Source: Paenibacillus humicus NBRC 102415 (GTDB lineage Bacteria > Bacillota > Bacilli > Paenibacillales > Paenibacillaceae). From it: a stretch of 64,000 nucleotides of DNA. The DNA is taken from assembly GCF_004000905.1 (NCBI RefSeq), contig NZ_BIMD01000012.1:1-64000 (forward strand), read 5' to 3'. Within the stretch, counting starts at the first letter, position 1; every line of letters starts with the position of its first letter. Position numbers and translations under genes: made by a program. Below are positions 8,594 to 16,045 of the stretch, piece after piece. The notes below the pieces were generated by a model. The model saw only the letters and a program-made list of their open reading frames with translations, searched no databases and had not been told where the DNA came from.

Positions 8594-9822
8594 GCGTACC
8601 GCCTGCCTTTCCATTCGTAGCCGCTTCCGGCATAATGGACCCTCGCCGAATCCAGGCCGATGAAAATCGTCAGCAAGATGCTGGCGGGCACGAACATGCC
8701 GTACCAGGCCGGAAGTCCGCTGGATAGATCCGCCGCCGTCTTCACCGCCATGCCCAGCGCCGCCGCGGACGCGGCCCAGCCCAGCCAGAGAGGAGCCGCC
8801 CCGGAGACGGCCCATGCCGCCAGTCCGCCCAGCAGAGCGGCAGGAGGCGCCAGATAGAGCAAGGCATAGACGATGAATACGAATCCCATCAAGGGAAGGC
8901 TTCTCCCGAGGCCGGGGAACAGGTTTTTGCGGTAGCCGCTCCATACTTCGCCCGGGCTGCGGTACATGCGCATGGACGCTACCCGGTCGATCCGGGCGAG
9001 CCGTACCGGCTCGCCCCGGAGCTTCGCCTGGCGGATCAAATCCATATCGTCCAATAGAGACTCGCGGACCGCCCCGTGCCCGCCCATTCTCTCGTAGCTC
9101 CGGGCTTCGACGAAAATGAAGGCGCCGTTGGCCGCGGCGAAGCGCGGATCGTCCGAGCGGGAGACGAGCCGCAGCGGCAGATGGCTCAATATCGTGAACA
9201 TCATCATGGATACGACGAGCCGCTCCATCCAGCCTCCGGTTTCCTGCCGGGGAAATCCGCTGACGAGTCCGCTCCGCTGAAGCGAGGCTTCCGCCGCGGC
9301 TGCCTCCAGCGCGTCCGGACCAAGCCGGACATCGGCGTCCACGAACAGCAGCCATCGGCCTGAAGCGGCCTCCGCCAGCTGGGAACAGGCATGGGACTTG
9401 CCCATCCAGCCTTCAGGCAGCGGTCCGCCCTGCAGCAGCTTCACCCCTGACTCCGGATCGCCGGCAATCCTGCTCACGATGCTCGCCGTCCCATCCTCGG
9501 AATGGTCGTCAAGCACCAGAATTTCATGCGGCCGCCCGCGCAGCGCCAGCAGCGACTGCAGGCAATCTCCGATATTCCTTTCTTCATTGCGGGCCGGCAC
9601 GAGAATAGAGATATCACTCGGCATTACTTTGTAACCCTCTAGAGGAATGTCCGCTCTGGCTCTGGCTCTGGCGCTTCCGACCCGGCTCTCGGCTTCCTTC
9701 TTGTTCCGGCCTCCCCTGTGCCTGCTTGGCTCGCCAAGCTCCACAAGGTAACGGCGGTTCCACAGCACGAACAGCAGCTGGACTGCGAGCGCGCCCGTCA
9801 ATGCCGCGAGAATGGCTGCCAT
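8590..9822 (-). CDS. crtQ: Carotenoid glycosyltransferase (CrtQ-like, GT2)
   Basis: A 410-residue membrane-bound family 2 glycosyltransferase. A TM helix at about residues 3-20 is followed by a GT-A domain starting ISILVPARNEERNIGDCLQSLL (about 70-90). The nucleotide-sugar motif is DADVRLG, and C-terminal helices include VFIVYALLYLAPPAALLGG. This matches the architecture of CrtQ, which glucosylates diaponeurosporenoate. The start at 9822 has AAGAAGGGGG upstream. It overlaps the acyltransferase stop by 25 nt and the crtP start by 4 nt. Sugar and acceptor identity are inferred from context. Confidence 0.85.
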   Translation of the reverse strand: MAAILAALTGALAVQLLFVLWNRRYLVELGEPSRHRGGRNKKEAESRVGSARARARADIPLEGYKVMPSDISILVPARNEERNIGDCLQSLLALRGRPHEILVLDDHSEDGTASIVSRIAGDPESGVKLLQGGPLPEGWMGKSHACSQLAEAASGRWLLFVDADVRLGPDALEAAAAEASLQRSGLVSGFPRQETGGWMERLVVSMMMFTILSHLPLRLVSRSDDPRFAAANGAFIFVEARSYERMGGHGAVRESLLDDMDLIRQAKLRGEPVRLARIDRVASMRMYRSPGEVWSGYRKNLFPGLGRSLPLMGFVFIVYALLYLAPPAALLGGLAAWAVSGAAPLWLGWAASAAALGMAVKTAADLSSGLPAWYGMFVPASILLTIFIGLDSARVHYAGSGYEWKGRRYA

Positions 9823-10568
9823 GGCCGGACCCCCTTCTTGAGCTTCCGGTACCGGTCCGCTGTCGTTCTCCTGCCGCCTTCCCAGACCGCCTCATATCCG
9901 TTCCCGGTCCCGGGCAGCGGGCATTCCGCAAGAATCCTCCGCTGCTCGGCCGCCTGCTCCCGGAGCATGACTTCGACCTCGAACGCGGCCTCGCTGCGGT
10001 CCATGCGGCTCCAATCCCGCCTCACGGGCTCGCCGAAGCGGACAGCCGCAAGGGGCTTCTGGTGATCGCCGAGCAAATAGCGCAGCGTGACCGGCCTGAG
10101 CTCGGCCCGCCCGGCCCGGCGCATCAGATGGCCGATTCCGCTTGCGGCCCGAATGTCCGCATCCGGAGACATGATGGCTCCCTGCGGAAAGACCCAAACC
10201 GGCGCTCCCGCCTGCAGAAGGCTTTCCGCATAGCTCATCGATTCCAGCATGTCCCGCGGCCGGCCGCGGTTGACCGAGAACGCCCCGATCTTCCGGAAGA
10301 AAGGATAGTTCCTGAGGCCTTGCTCATCCATCATGATGTAATGGTCCAGCCGGGACAGCTGCTCCGTCAGCTGGAACAGCACAAGCCCGTCCCACCAGGA
10401 CACATGGTTGCAAACATAGAGCACGGGAACACCGGCGCCTGTTCCTTCCCGGTCTCCTTCCATGTCTCCCGATACATACAGGCCGTGCAGATATCTCGGG
10501 AACAGGTAGTGCTGCTGATAGCGGAAAAACAGCCGCCGGAACCATGTCTTCTTATCGGCCTGAATCAA
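9798..10568 (-). CDS. 1-acyl-glycerol-phosphate-type acyltransferase in the carotenoid operon (CrtO role)
   Basis: A 256-residue PlsC-fold acyltransferase. The catalytic block I is NHVSWWDGLVLF (HX4D, about residues 77-88), followed by VNRGRPRDML and the block III-like segment FPQGAIMSP. Within a crtQ-containing cluster it most likely esterifies the carotenoid sugar, the step done in Staphylococcus by the unrelated CrtO. The start is an uncommon TTG at 10568, supported by GGGAGGG seven bases upstream. It overlaps the 3' end of the PF04240 gene by 17 nt. Role is inference from the neighbourhood; fold assignment is firm. Confidence 0.8.
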   Translation of the reverse strand: MIQADKKTWFRRLFFRYQQHYLFPRYLHGLYVSGDMEGDREGTGAGVPVLYVCNHVSWWDGLVLFQLTEQLSRLDHYIMMDEQGLRNYPFFRKIGAFSVNRGRPRDMLESMSYAESLLQAGAPVWVFPQGAIMSPDADIRAASGIGHLMRRAGRAELRPVTLRYLLGDHQKPLAAVRFGEPVRRDWSRMDRSEAAFEVEVMLREQAAEQRRILAECPLPGTGNGYEAVWEGGRRTTADRYRKLKKGVRPWQPFSRH

Positions 10569-11517
10569 AGCGGACCCTCCCTTCGGCGGCCGCCATGACC
10601 AACAGCGACAGCAGAAATACAGGCATCATGCCTGCCTTGGCCGCGAGCAGCCCGAACAGCAGCAGCATTCCCTGCATGACCCGCAGCGCGGCAAAACGGG
10701 CTGAAGCAAGCACATTGCCGGAAGGCAGCAGCAGGGACAGGAGCGCCCCGACGACGAACCAGCCGGCAAAATTGGCGGCCGGGATGCCGTAGTAGGCTCC
10801 GCCGTCCTGCCAGTGCCAGAACCCCCGCGCCTCCGCGACAGGATCCAGCACCAGATCGAGCAGCACGACCCATGCGCCCGTCTCCAGGGCGCGGACAAGC
10901 CTGCCCCGCGAGCCCGACAGGAGGGCGCCGTTCAGAATGACTCCGACCCATGCCAGCCCCATCGTCCACGGAACGCCGCCGAGCAGCGATCCCAGCGTAT
11001 TTTCGTAGCGGTAGGAGCCGAAGGGGAATCCGGTATGCACGCCTGCATACTCCACCGCGAAGGTGCCTGCCGCAATGCCGGCGGCGGACAGAGCGAGACG
11101 GCTCCAGCCGACCGGCCGGGAGAGAGCTTCATCCCGATGCTTCGGAACTGCGCCTATTCCGTTCGCGGCCAGCTCGCACAGACAGAGCGCGTAGAGGACC
11201 AGAAACACTCCATTGGAGAACTCAAGCGGCTTCGGCACCTCGGAGAACACCATCAGCAGGAAGCCGACGGAGTACCAGACGGCGAACAGAGCGGTAACGG
11301 GATATGCGGATGCAAGCCGCCGAAGAGCGGCCCGCTGCCCTTTTCCCGATGCCCGCCCTTGCCCCTCTTCTCTCGCTTGCCGTTTCTGCCTTTCTTGCCG
11401 TTTCTGGCTGCCAGGCCGTTCCTGGAGATTCTGAAGGCCGCTGTCCATGTGCCCCTCCCGTTCCGTGCTTCTGGAAGGATGGACGGGAAATGTCTCCTCC
11501 TGCGCGGGGCGGCTCAT
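10552..11517 (-). CDS. Carotenoid biosynthesis membrane protein (PF04240, CruF-like)
   Basis: A 321-residue polytopic membrane protein. A basic hydrophilic N-terminus of about 75 residues, rich in Gln/Arg/Lys, precedes several TM helices. The family signature is GVHTGFPFGSYRYENTLG...PWTMGLAWVGVI and then LLDLVLDPVAEARGFWHWQDGGAYYGIPAANFAGW, here split into shorter stretches. PF04240 includes CruF, the C-1',2' hydratase of C40 carotenoids. In Firmicute C30 clusters its reaction is not established. The start at 11517 overlaps the crtM stop as ATGA and has GGAGAGG upstream. An in-frame ATG at 11448 with its own GGGAGGGG would give 298 residues and is a real alternative. Confidence 0.8.
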   Translation of the reverse strand: MSRPAQEETFPVHPSRSTEREGHMDSGLQNLQERPGSQKRQERQKRQAREEGQGRASGKGQRAALRRLASAYPVTALFAVWYSVGFLLMVFSEVPKPLEFSNGVFLVLYALCLCELAANGIGAVPKHRDEALSRPVGWSRLALSAAGIAAGTFAVEYAGVHTGFPFGSYRYENTLGSLLGGVPWTMGLAWVGVILNGALLSGSRGRLVRALETGAWVVLLDLVLDPVAEARGFWHWQDGGAYYGIPAANFAGWFVVGALLSLLLPSGNVLASARFAALRVMQGMLLLFGLLAAKAGMMPVFLLSLLVMAAAEGRVRFDSGR

Positions 11518-12443
11518 TGAGCCAGCCTCTCCGGAGACGAGGGCTGCATTCCGGCTTCCTCCTCCGCCGTAAACCCTTCTCCCGGATCGGCGGCTTCCCG
11601 CTCCGCCTCGGCCATATCGGCCATCACCGCCCGGAAAATCGTCTTTTTGGCCTCGTCGCTCACATACGCCCGCTTGCCGTACACATCGTATCCGTTCTCT
11701 TCCACCGCGTGCAGAATGGCAAAATAGTAATGCGCGGCGAGGCGGATAGCGAACGCGCTTTCCTGGGGATACGAGGACAGATGGGCGAGGCCGCGCCCGA
11801 ACCACTCCCGGGCCGTCCCGGCAAGCTCGCCGAGCAGCCGGCGGAACGCCGCGTCCACCTCTCCGGCCTCGAACATTTCCTCCGAATACCCGCAGCGCCT
11901 CATCAGCTCAAGCGGGATGTACCGCCTTCCAAGACCGCGGTCTTCTCCGACGTCCCGGATGATGTTGACGATCTGCATGCCTTTGCCGAGCCAGATCCCC
12001 GCCTCGACGATGTCCCTGTCCGGGCTTTCGTGCAGGACGGGAAGCAGCATCTCGCCGACGGAGCCGGCGACTCGGTAGCAGTAATCCTCCAGCTGATCCA
12101 GCGAGTTGTAATGGGTCTGGACACGGTCCAGCCGCTGTCCGCTCATCTGGGTCAGGAACGGCTCCTTCGCGAGCGGGAAGCTGGCCATCAGCCAGCGCAG
12201 GGAGGGCCAGATGAAGTGGCCTTCCGCTTCGTCGAGATTGCCGAACAGCGCCTCCAGCTCGTCCAGACTGTAATCGGCCTTGTCCGGCTCGTCTACGGAA
12301 TCGTCGATCATCCGGCAGAAGGCATAGATGACGAAAACAGCCTCGCGACGGGGCGAGGACAGCAGGCGGAAGGCTTCGTAAAAGCTGGCTGAGCTTCTTT
12401 TCATGACCTCCTCGCATGAGGCGGCCAGCCGCGGATTCAACAT
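11514..12443 (-). CDS. crtM: Dehydrosqualene (4,4'-diapophytoene) synthase CrtM
   Basis: A 309-residue trans-isoprenyl diphosphate synthase of the squalene/phytoene synthase family. It condenses two farnesyl diphosphates to the C30 precursor. The first Asp-rich motif is DDSVDEPD (residues 47-54) and the second is NIIRDVGED (160-168); together they bind the Mg-diphosphate groups. C30 rather than C40 specificity is inferred from the CrtN/CrtP/CrtQ neighbours. The start at 12443 overlaps the crtN stop by 7 nt and has AAAGGAG upstream. Confidence 0.92.
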   Translation of the reverse strand: MLNPRLAASCEEVMKRSSASFYEAFRLLSSPRREAVFVIYAFCRMIDDSVDEPDKADYSLDELEALFGNLDEAEGHFIWPSLRWLMASFPLAKEPFLTQMSGQRLDRVQTHYNSLDQLEDYCYRVAGSVGEMLLPVLHESPDRDIVEAGIWLGKGMQIVNIIRDVGEDRGLGRRYIPLELMRRCGYSEEMFEAGEVDAAFRRLLGELAGTAREWFGRGLAHLSSYPQESAFAIRLAAHYYFAILHAVEENGYDVYGKRAYVSDEAKKTIFRAVMADMAEAEREAADPGEGFTAEEEAGMQPSSPERLAQ

Positions 12444-13894
12444 GGTTCCAGCTCCTTTGCGATTTGTTGGGCGAGCAGGCGCGCGCCTTGCATGACGATC
12501 GGAATGCCCCCGCCGGGATGGACCGAAGCTCCGACCGCATACAGCCCCTCCACCGGAAGCGGCTTGACCTGAGGACGGAAGCTGCCGGACTGAGTCAGCA
12601 CCGGAGCGATGCCGAAGCTGCCTCCCCGGTAAAGGCCGTCGCGGGCGGCATCGCGCGGCGTCCGGATGCGGCGCCAGCGGATGCTTTCCCGCAAGCCGGG
12701 GAGCAGCAGCCTCTCGGCCCGCTCCAGCACGCGTCCCGCCAGCGCCTCGCCCGCACCGTCCCAATCCAGAGCCTCGTCGGCCGGCACGGGGACGAGGAAG
12801 TACAGCGCGCTATGCCCATCGGGAGCGGCATCCGGGTCGATGGCGGCAGGGTTGAACATGTAGAAGGAGGGCTCCTCGGACAAGCGTCCGCGCCGGAACA
12901 CATCCTTCATATGGTCTCCGTGGCGCTCGCCCAGGAAGAACTGATGAACGCCGGCATGGTCCCATCGCCTTGCCGTCCCGGCATAGATGAGCAGGCAGCC
13001 GGAGGATGGGCGGAAGCGGCGCGGCTTGCCGCGCCATCCTTCCAGCAGCCCGGCCAGCGCCGGATAGTCTCCATTGAACACGACCGCATCGTAGGCGAGC
13101 TCCTCCCCGCCGGTCCGGATGCCCGTGCAGCGTCCGCCCGATACGACAACCTTGTCCACCGGAGCCGAGCAGCGGATGAGAATGCCCTGGTCGGCGCAGG
13201 CCTGCTCAAGCACAGGCGCCAATCCGGCGTACCCGCCTTTCAAATACCAGATGCCGTGCTTGTGCTCGCTGTAGGGAATCAAGCCGTACAGAGCCGGGGC
13301 CTCCTGCGGCGATCCTCCTATGTACAGCGACTGCAGAGAGTACGCCTCGCGGATCCGGCGGCTGCGGAAGTAGGAGCCCGCCCAAGGATCGATAGCCCGG
13401 TAGGCTCTCGAGCGAAGCAGGAATTTCAGGTTGGCAGGCGTCAGGAAGGAACGGATGCCGGGGAACGAACGGGATAGAAATGCGTCGAAGCCGTATTCGA
13501 ACAGCTCCTCCATATCCTCCATGTACCGCCGGAAGTCAGCCCCGCCGCCGGAATACGCTCTCTCCAGATTGGCCTCTTGCAGGCTTCGATCCTGCCACTT
13601 GGTCCAGCGCGTTCCGTCCGGGTAGTAGAAGTCGTACAGCGGATCGCAGCGAAGCAGCTGCACGGCATCGTCCGGCACTCCGGCTTCGGAGAGAATCTCC
13701 CTCAGCAGCTCCGGCAGCAGGACGATCGTCGGCCCCCGGTCGATCCGGTACATGCCCGACTCGTCCGATTCGTAGGCCAGCCGTCCTCCCGGCGCCGCCT
13801 CCTTCTCGTAGACGTCGATGTCATGTCCCTGCCGGCGCAGCAGCAGCGCCGAGACCAGCCCGCCGACTCCGGCACCGATGACGGCGATCCTCAT
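12437..13894 (-). CDS. crtN: Diapophytoene desaturase CrtN
   Basis: A 485-residue FAD desaturase. It begins directly with the dinucleotide fold MRIAVIGAGVGGLVSALLLR followed by VYEKEAAPGGRL. Segments typical of CrtN are DRGPTIVLLPELLREIL, SLYIGGSPQEAPALYGLIPY, FGIAPVLTQSGSFRPQ and the C-terminal YAVGASVHPGGGIPIVMQG. CrtN introduces double bases of conjugation into diapophytoene to give diaponeurosporene or diapolycopene. It overlaps the preceding desaturase gene by ATGA and crtM by 7 nt. Of the two CrtN-type genes this one is the closer to staphylococcal CrtN by eye. Confidence 0.88.
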   Translation of the reverse strand: MRIAVIGAGVGGLVSALLLRRQGHDIDVYEKEAAPGGRLAYESDESGMYRIDRGPTIVLLPELLREILSEAGVPDDAVQLLRCDPLYDFYYPDGTRWTKWQDRSLQEANLERAYSGGGADFRRYMEDMEELFEYGFDAFLSRSFPGIRSFLTPANLKFLLRSRAYRAIDPWAGSYFRSRRIREAYSLQSLYIGGSPQEAPALYGLIPYSEHKHGIWYLKGGYAGLAPVLEQACADQGILIRCSAPVDKVVVSGGRCTGIRTGGEELAYDAVVFNGDYPALAGLLEGWRGKPRRFRPSSGCLLIYAGTARRWDHAGVHQFFLGERHGDHMKDVFRRGRLSEEPSFYMFNPAAIDPDAAPDGHSALYFLVPVPADEALDWDGAGEALAGRVLERAERLLLPGLRESIRWRRIRTPRDAARDGLYRGGSFGIAPVLTQSGSFRPQVKPLPVEGLYAVGASVHPGGGIPIVMQGARLLAQQIAKELEPC

Positions 13895-15429
13895 CGTCCC
13901 GCCCTCCTCGCCTGCAGCGGCGCATGGGCATCCGTCCGCGCCTGCCGTTCATATTGCCTCAGCAGAAGCTCCGAGCTGATCATCGCCGACTGCATGATCG
14001 TCGGCAGCCCGCTGCCGGGATGGGTGCCTCCGCCGACGAGGAAGCAATGCTCCGCATCCTGGAACTTGTTATGCGGCCGCATATACATCATCTGATCCAG
14101 GCTGTGGGCGAGATTGAAGGTCGCTCCCCGGTAGACGAACGATTCCCGCTCCCAGTCCGCAGGCGTATGCATCCGCTCCTCCTCGATCAGGCTGTCGACC
14201 TCCGCAAGGCCGCTCTCCCGGGCGAGAACGTCCAGCATCCTTCTGCGGATGCCGGGGGCTTCCCGCTCCCAGTCGATTCCCGACCGGTTATTAGGCACCG
14301 GCATCAGCAGATACACGGCCGATTTCCCTTCCGGGGCCAAGGTTGGATCCAGCCGCGACGGATTATGGATATAGACGGACGGGTTCTCCGACAGCCGCAG
14401 CCGCTTGGTCATGTCATCCACATTGAGGCGGTAATCTTCGGCGAACACGATCTTGTGGTGGGGAAGCTGCAGCGGAGCCCCGATGCCCAGATACAGCATG
14501 AATGTGGAGAGGCTCAGCTTCTTCTTCTCCAGCCGGGCCGGCGCATGGCGGCGAAGCTCCCCGGGCTCGAACAGCGTGCTGACGGCATGTCCGTAATCGG
14601 CGCCGATGACGACGTCGTCCGCTTCGACGACCGTACCGTCCTCCAGGCGGACTCCGGCTGCGCGGCCAGCGCTCAGCAGCACCCGTTCGGCCCCGATCCC
14701 GGTTCGGATGACGCCTCCATGCTCCCGCGTCACCTCCGCCATCGCCTCGCAGATGCGGTTCAAGCCTCCGACCGGATGATAGAGTCCGTATTCATGCTCC
14801 AGGAAGCTCAGCATCGTGAAGGCTCCGGGACATTCCCAAGGCGACATGCCGAGGTATTTGGACTGGAAAGAGAACGCCCAGCGCAGCCGCTCATCCGTAA
14901 AATACTTGGACAATCGGCTGTGGACGGTGTCCAGGACATCCATCTTCGGGAGCGCGCGCAGCATCCGTCCCGACAGATAGTCGGACCGCCGCGAGAACGG
15001 CTGCCGCAGCAGCGGCATGAGACCGGCAAGCTTTTTGCGCTCGCGCTCCATGAACCGGAGGTAGTTCGCCCCATTGCCCGGGAACAGCTCCTCGACATGG
15101 GCCGCCGTCTCCTCGTGGCTGCCTCCGGGAGAGAATTCCTTCTCTCCGAATTTCAACGTATACAGAGGATCGACCCGCTTCAGCTCCACATAATCCTGCA
15201 GCCTGCGCCCGCTGCGCTGGAACAGCTCCTCCATGACGGGAAGCATCATGAGGAACGTCGGACCGCGGTCGAAGCTGTACGCTCCCAGACGCAGGCCCGA
15301 GGTTCTCCCTCCTACATAGGGCTGCTTCTCCACGACAGTCACGTCCACACCTTGGGAGGCCAGCAGCATCGCTGCCGCCAGCCCGCCCGGTCCGGCGCCG
15401 ATTATGACAGCCCTTTTTCCCACAACCAT
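13891..15429 (-). CDS. CrtN/CrtI-family carotenoid desaturase or oxygenase (second copy)
   Basis: A 512-residue FAD enzyme of the phytoene-desaturase family and the first gene of the operon. The FAD motif RAVIIGAGPGGLAAAMLLAS is at the N-terminus, then VEKQPYVGGRTSGL and DRGPTFLMMLPVMEELF. Mid-protein SFQSKYLGMSPWECPGAF and C-terminal FNLAHSLDQMMYMRPHNKF plus LVGGGTHPGSGLPTIMQSA follow. With a CrtN and a CrtP also present, it may share the desaturation steps or modify the other end of the chain. The start at 15429 has GGGAGCGG upstream and places the fold at residue 6. Earlier in-frame ATGs (15474, 15498) would add an unsupported extension that overlaps the promoter. Confidence 0.85.
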   Translation of the reverse strand: MVVGKRAVIIGAGPGGLAAAMLLASQGVDVTVVEKQPYVGGRTSGLRLGAYSFDRGPTFLMMLPVMEELFQRSGRRLQDYVELKRVDPLYTLKFGEKEFSPGGSHEETAAHVEELFPGNGANYLRFMERERKKLAGLMPLLRQPFSRRSDYLSGRMLRALPKMDVLDTVHSRLSKYFTDERLRWAFSFQSKYLGMSPWECPGAFTMLSFLEHEYGLYHPVGGLNRICEAMAEVTREHGGVIRTGIGAERVLLSAGRAAGVRLEDGTVVEADDVVIGADYGHAVSTLFEPGELRRHAPARLEKKKLSLSTFMLYLGIGAPLQLPHHKIVFAEDYRLNVDDMTKRLRLSENPSVYIHNPSRLDPTLAPEGKSAVYLLMPVPNNRSGIDWEREAPGIRRRMLDVLARESGLAEVDSLIEEERMHTPADWERESFVYRGATFNLAHSLDQMMYMRPHNKFQDAEHCFLVGGGTHPGSGLPTIMQSAMISSELLLRQYERQARTDAHAPLQARRAGR

Positions 15430-15496
15430 CCCATCACCGCTCCCATTATCCGATCTGGCCCTGAAAATAGACATAAAGGAAAGCTTAACCATACCC

Positions 15497-15525
15497 ATTA
15501 ATTAACCCAACGGTATAATTATCAA
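15497..15525 (-). promoter_or_regulatory. Predicted sigma-A promoter of the carotenoid operon
   Basis: On the minus strand TTGATA (15525-15520), a 17-bp spacer and ATTAAT (15502-15497) lie about 60 nt upstream of the first desaturase start. The match is fair (5/6 and 4/6). A GGGTAT follows the -10, but no sigma-B -35 element lies at the right distance. Confidence 0.45.
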
Positions 15526-15658
15526 TCAGGACTATTTCTCTTTCCATCCGGATTTTCCTGCTTGTCCGCAGGCGGGCATGAAGATAAGTTTTTAAAGCTT
15601 GTACTTGCAGGATATGAGCCGGAGATGCGATTGAGAACGGAAGGACGGAATCGGGGAT

Positions 15659-15796
15659 ATGACAACGGGGCAGCCGCAGAATGAGCGGGAGCAACTCGAG
15701 GCGCAGCTGAATGATTTCCGGACGCTGATCATGCTCATGCTCTCAAGCGCGAGAATGGATCCGAGCTCCCGGAAGCGAGGCCGAACAAGCAAGTGA
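15659..15796 (+). CDS. Small hypothetical protein, 45 residues
   Basis: A short frame divergent from the carotenoid operon, starting ATG at 15659. Its composition looks coding: a Gln/Glu-rich N-terminus, an amphipathic stretch EQLEAQLNDFRTLIMLMLSS, then a basic tail (SRKRGRTSK). A Shine-Dalgarno-like GGAAGGAC is about 13 nt upstream, a little far. A TATAAT at 15514-15519 may be part of its promoter. No family was recognised. It could be a small helical membrane-associated peptide or spurious. Confidence 0.4.
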   Translation: MTTGQPQNEREQLEAQLNDFRTLIMLMLSSARMDPSSRKRGRTSK

Positions 15797-15837
15797 GTTC
15801 ACAAAGAGCGGCAAGCAATTCTACCCTCCATACTTCC

Positions 15838-15884
15838 ACAAAAAGTAAGAACCCGCAAGCAGAGTACCCTCTCTGCCGCGGGCT
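15838..15884 (-). terminator. Terminator for the helicase gene
   Basis: Nested stem CCCGC..GCAGAG/CTCTGC..GCGGG with, on the minus strand, a T-rich run TTCTTACTTTTTG. It lies about 160 nt past the helicase stop and could also slow readthrough from the 45-codon plus-strand frame. Between it and the helicase stop (15885-16045) nothing else was recognised. Confidence 0.6.
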
Positions 15885-16045
15885 CTGCCCTCTTTTCATC
15901 AGCAAATGCGCGCTTTCTTGGCCAGCGAAAGCCCCGGGCACAAGGCCACGGCAACGGGATGAACGGACCGGTCTGCCGGAAAAGACGGCTTTCTCCGAGA
16001 GGAGGGATAGAAACGCCTCGATTCGGCCCGCTCGCCCGTCGTGCC

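Noticed and set aside
15484-15500. Sigma-B promoter for the carotenoid operon
   Set aside because: GGGTAT is present on the minus strand, but no GTTTAA-like -35 lies 12-14 nt upstream.
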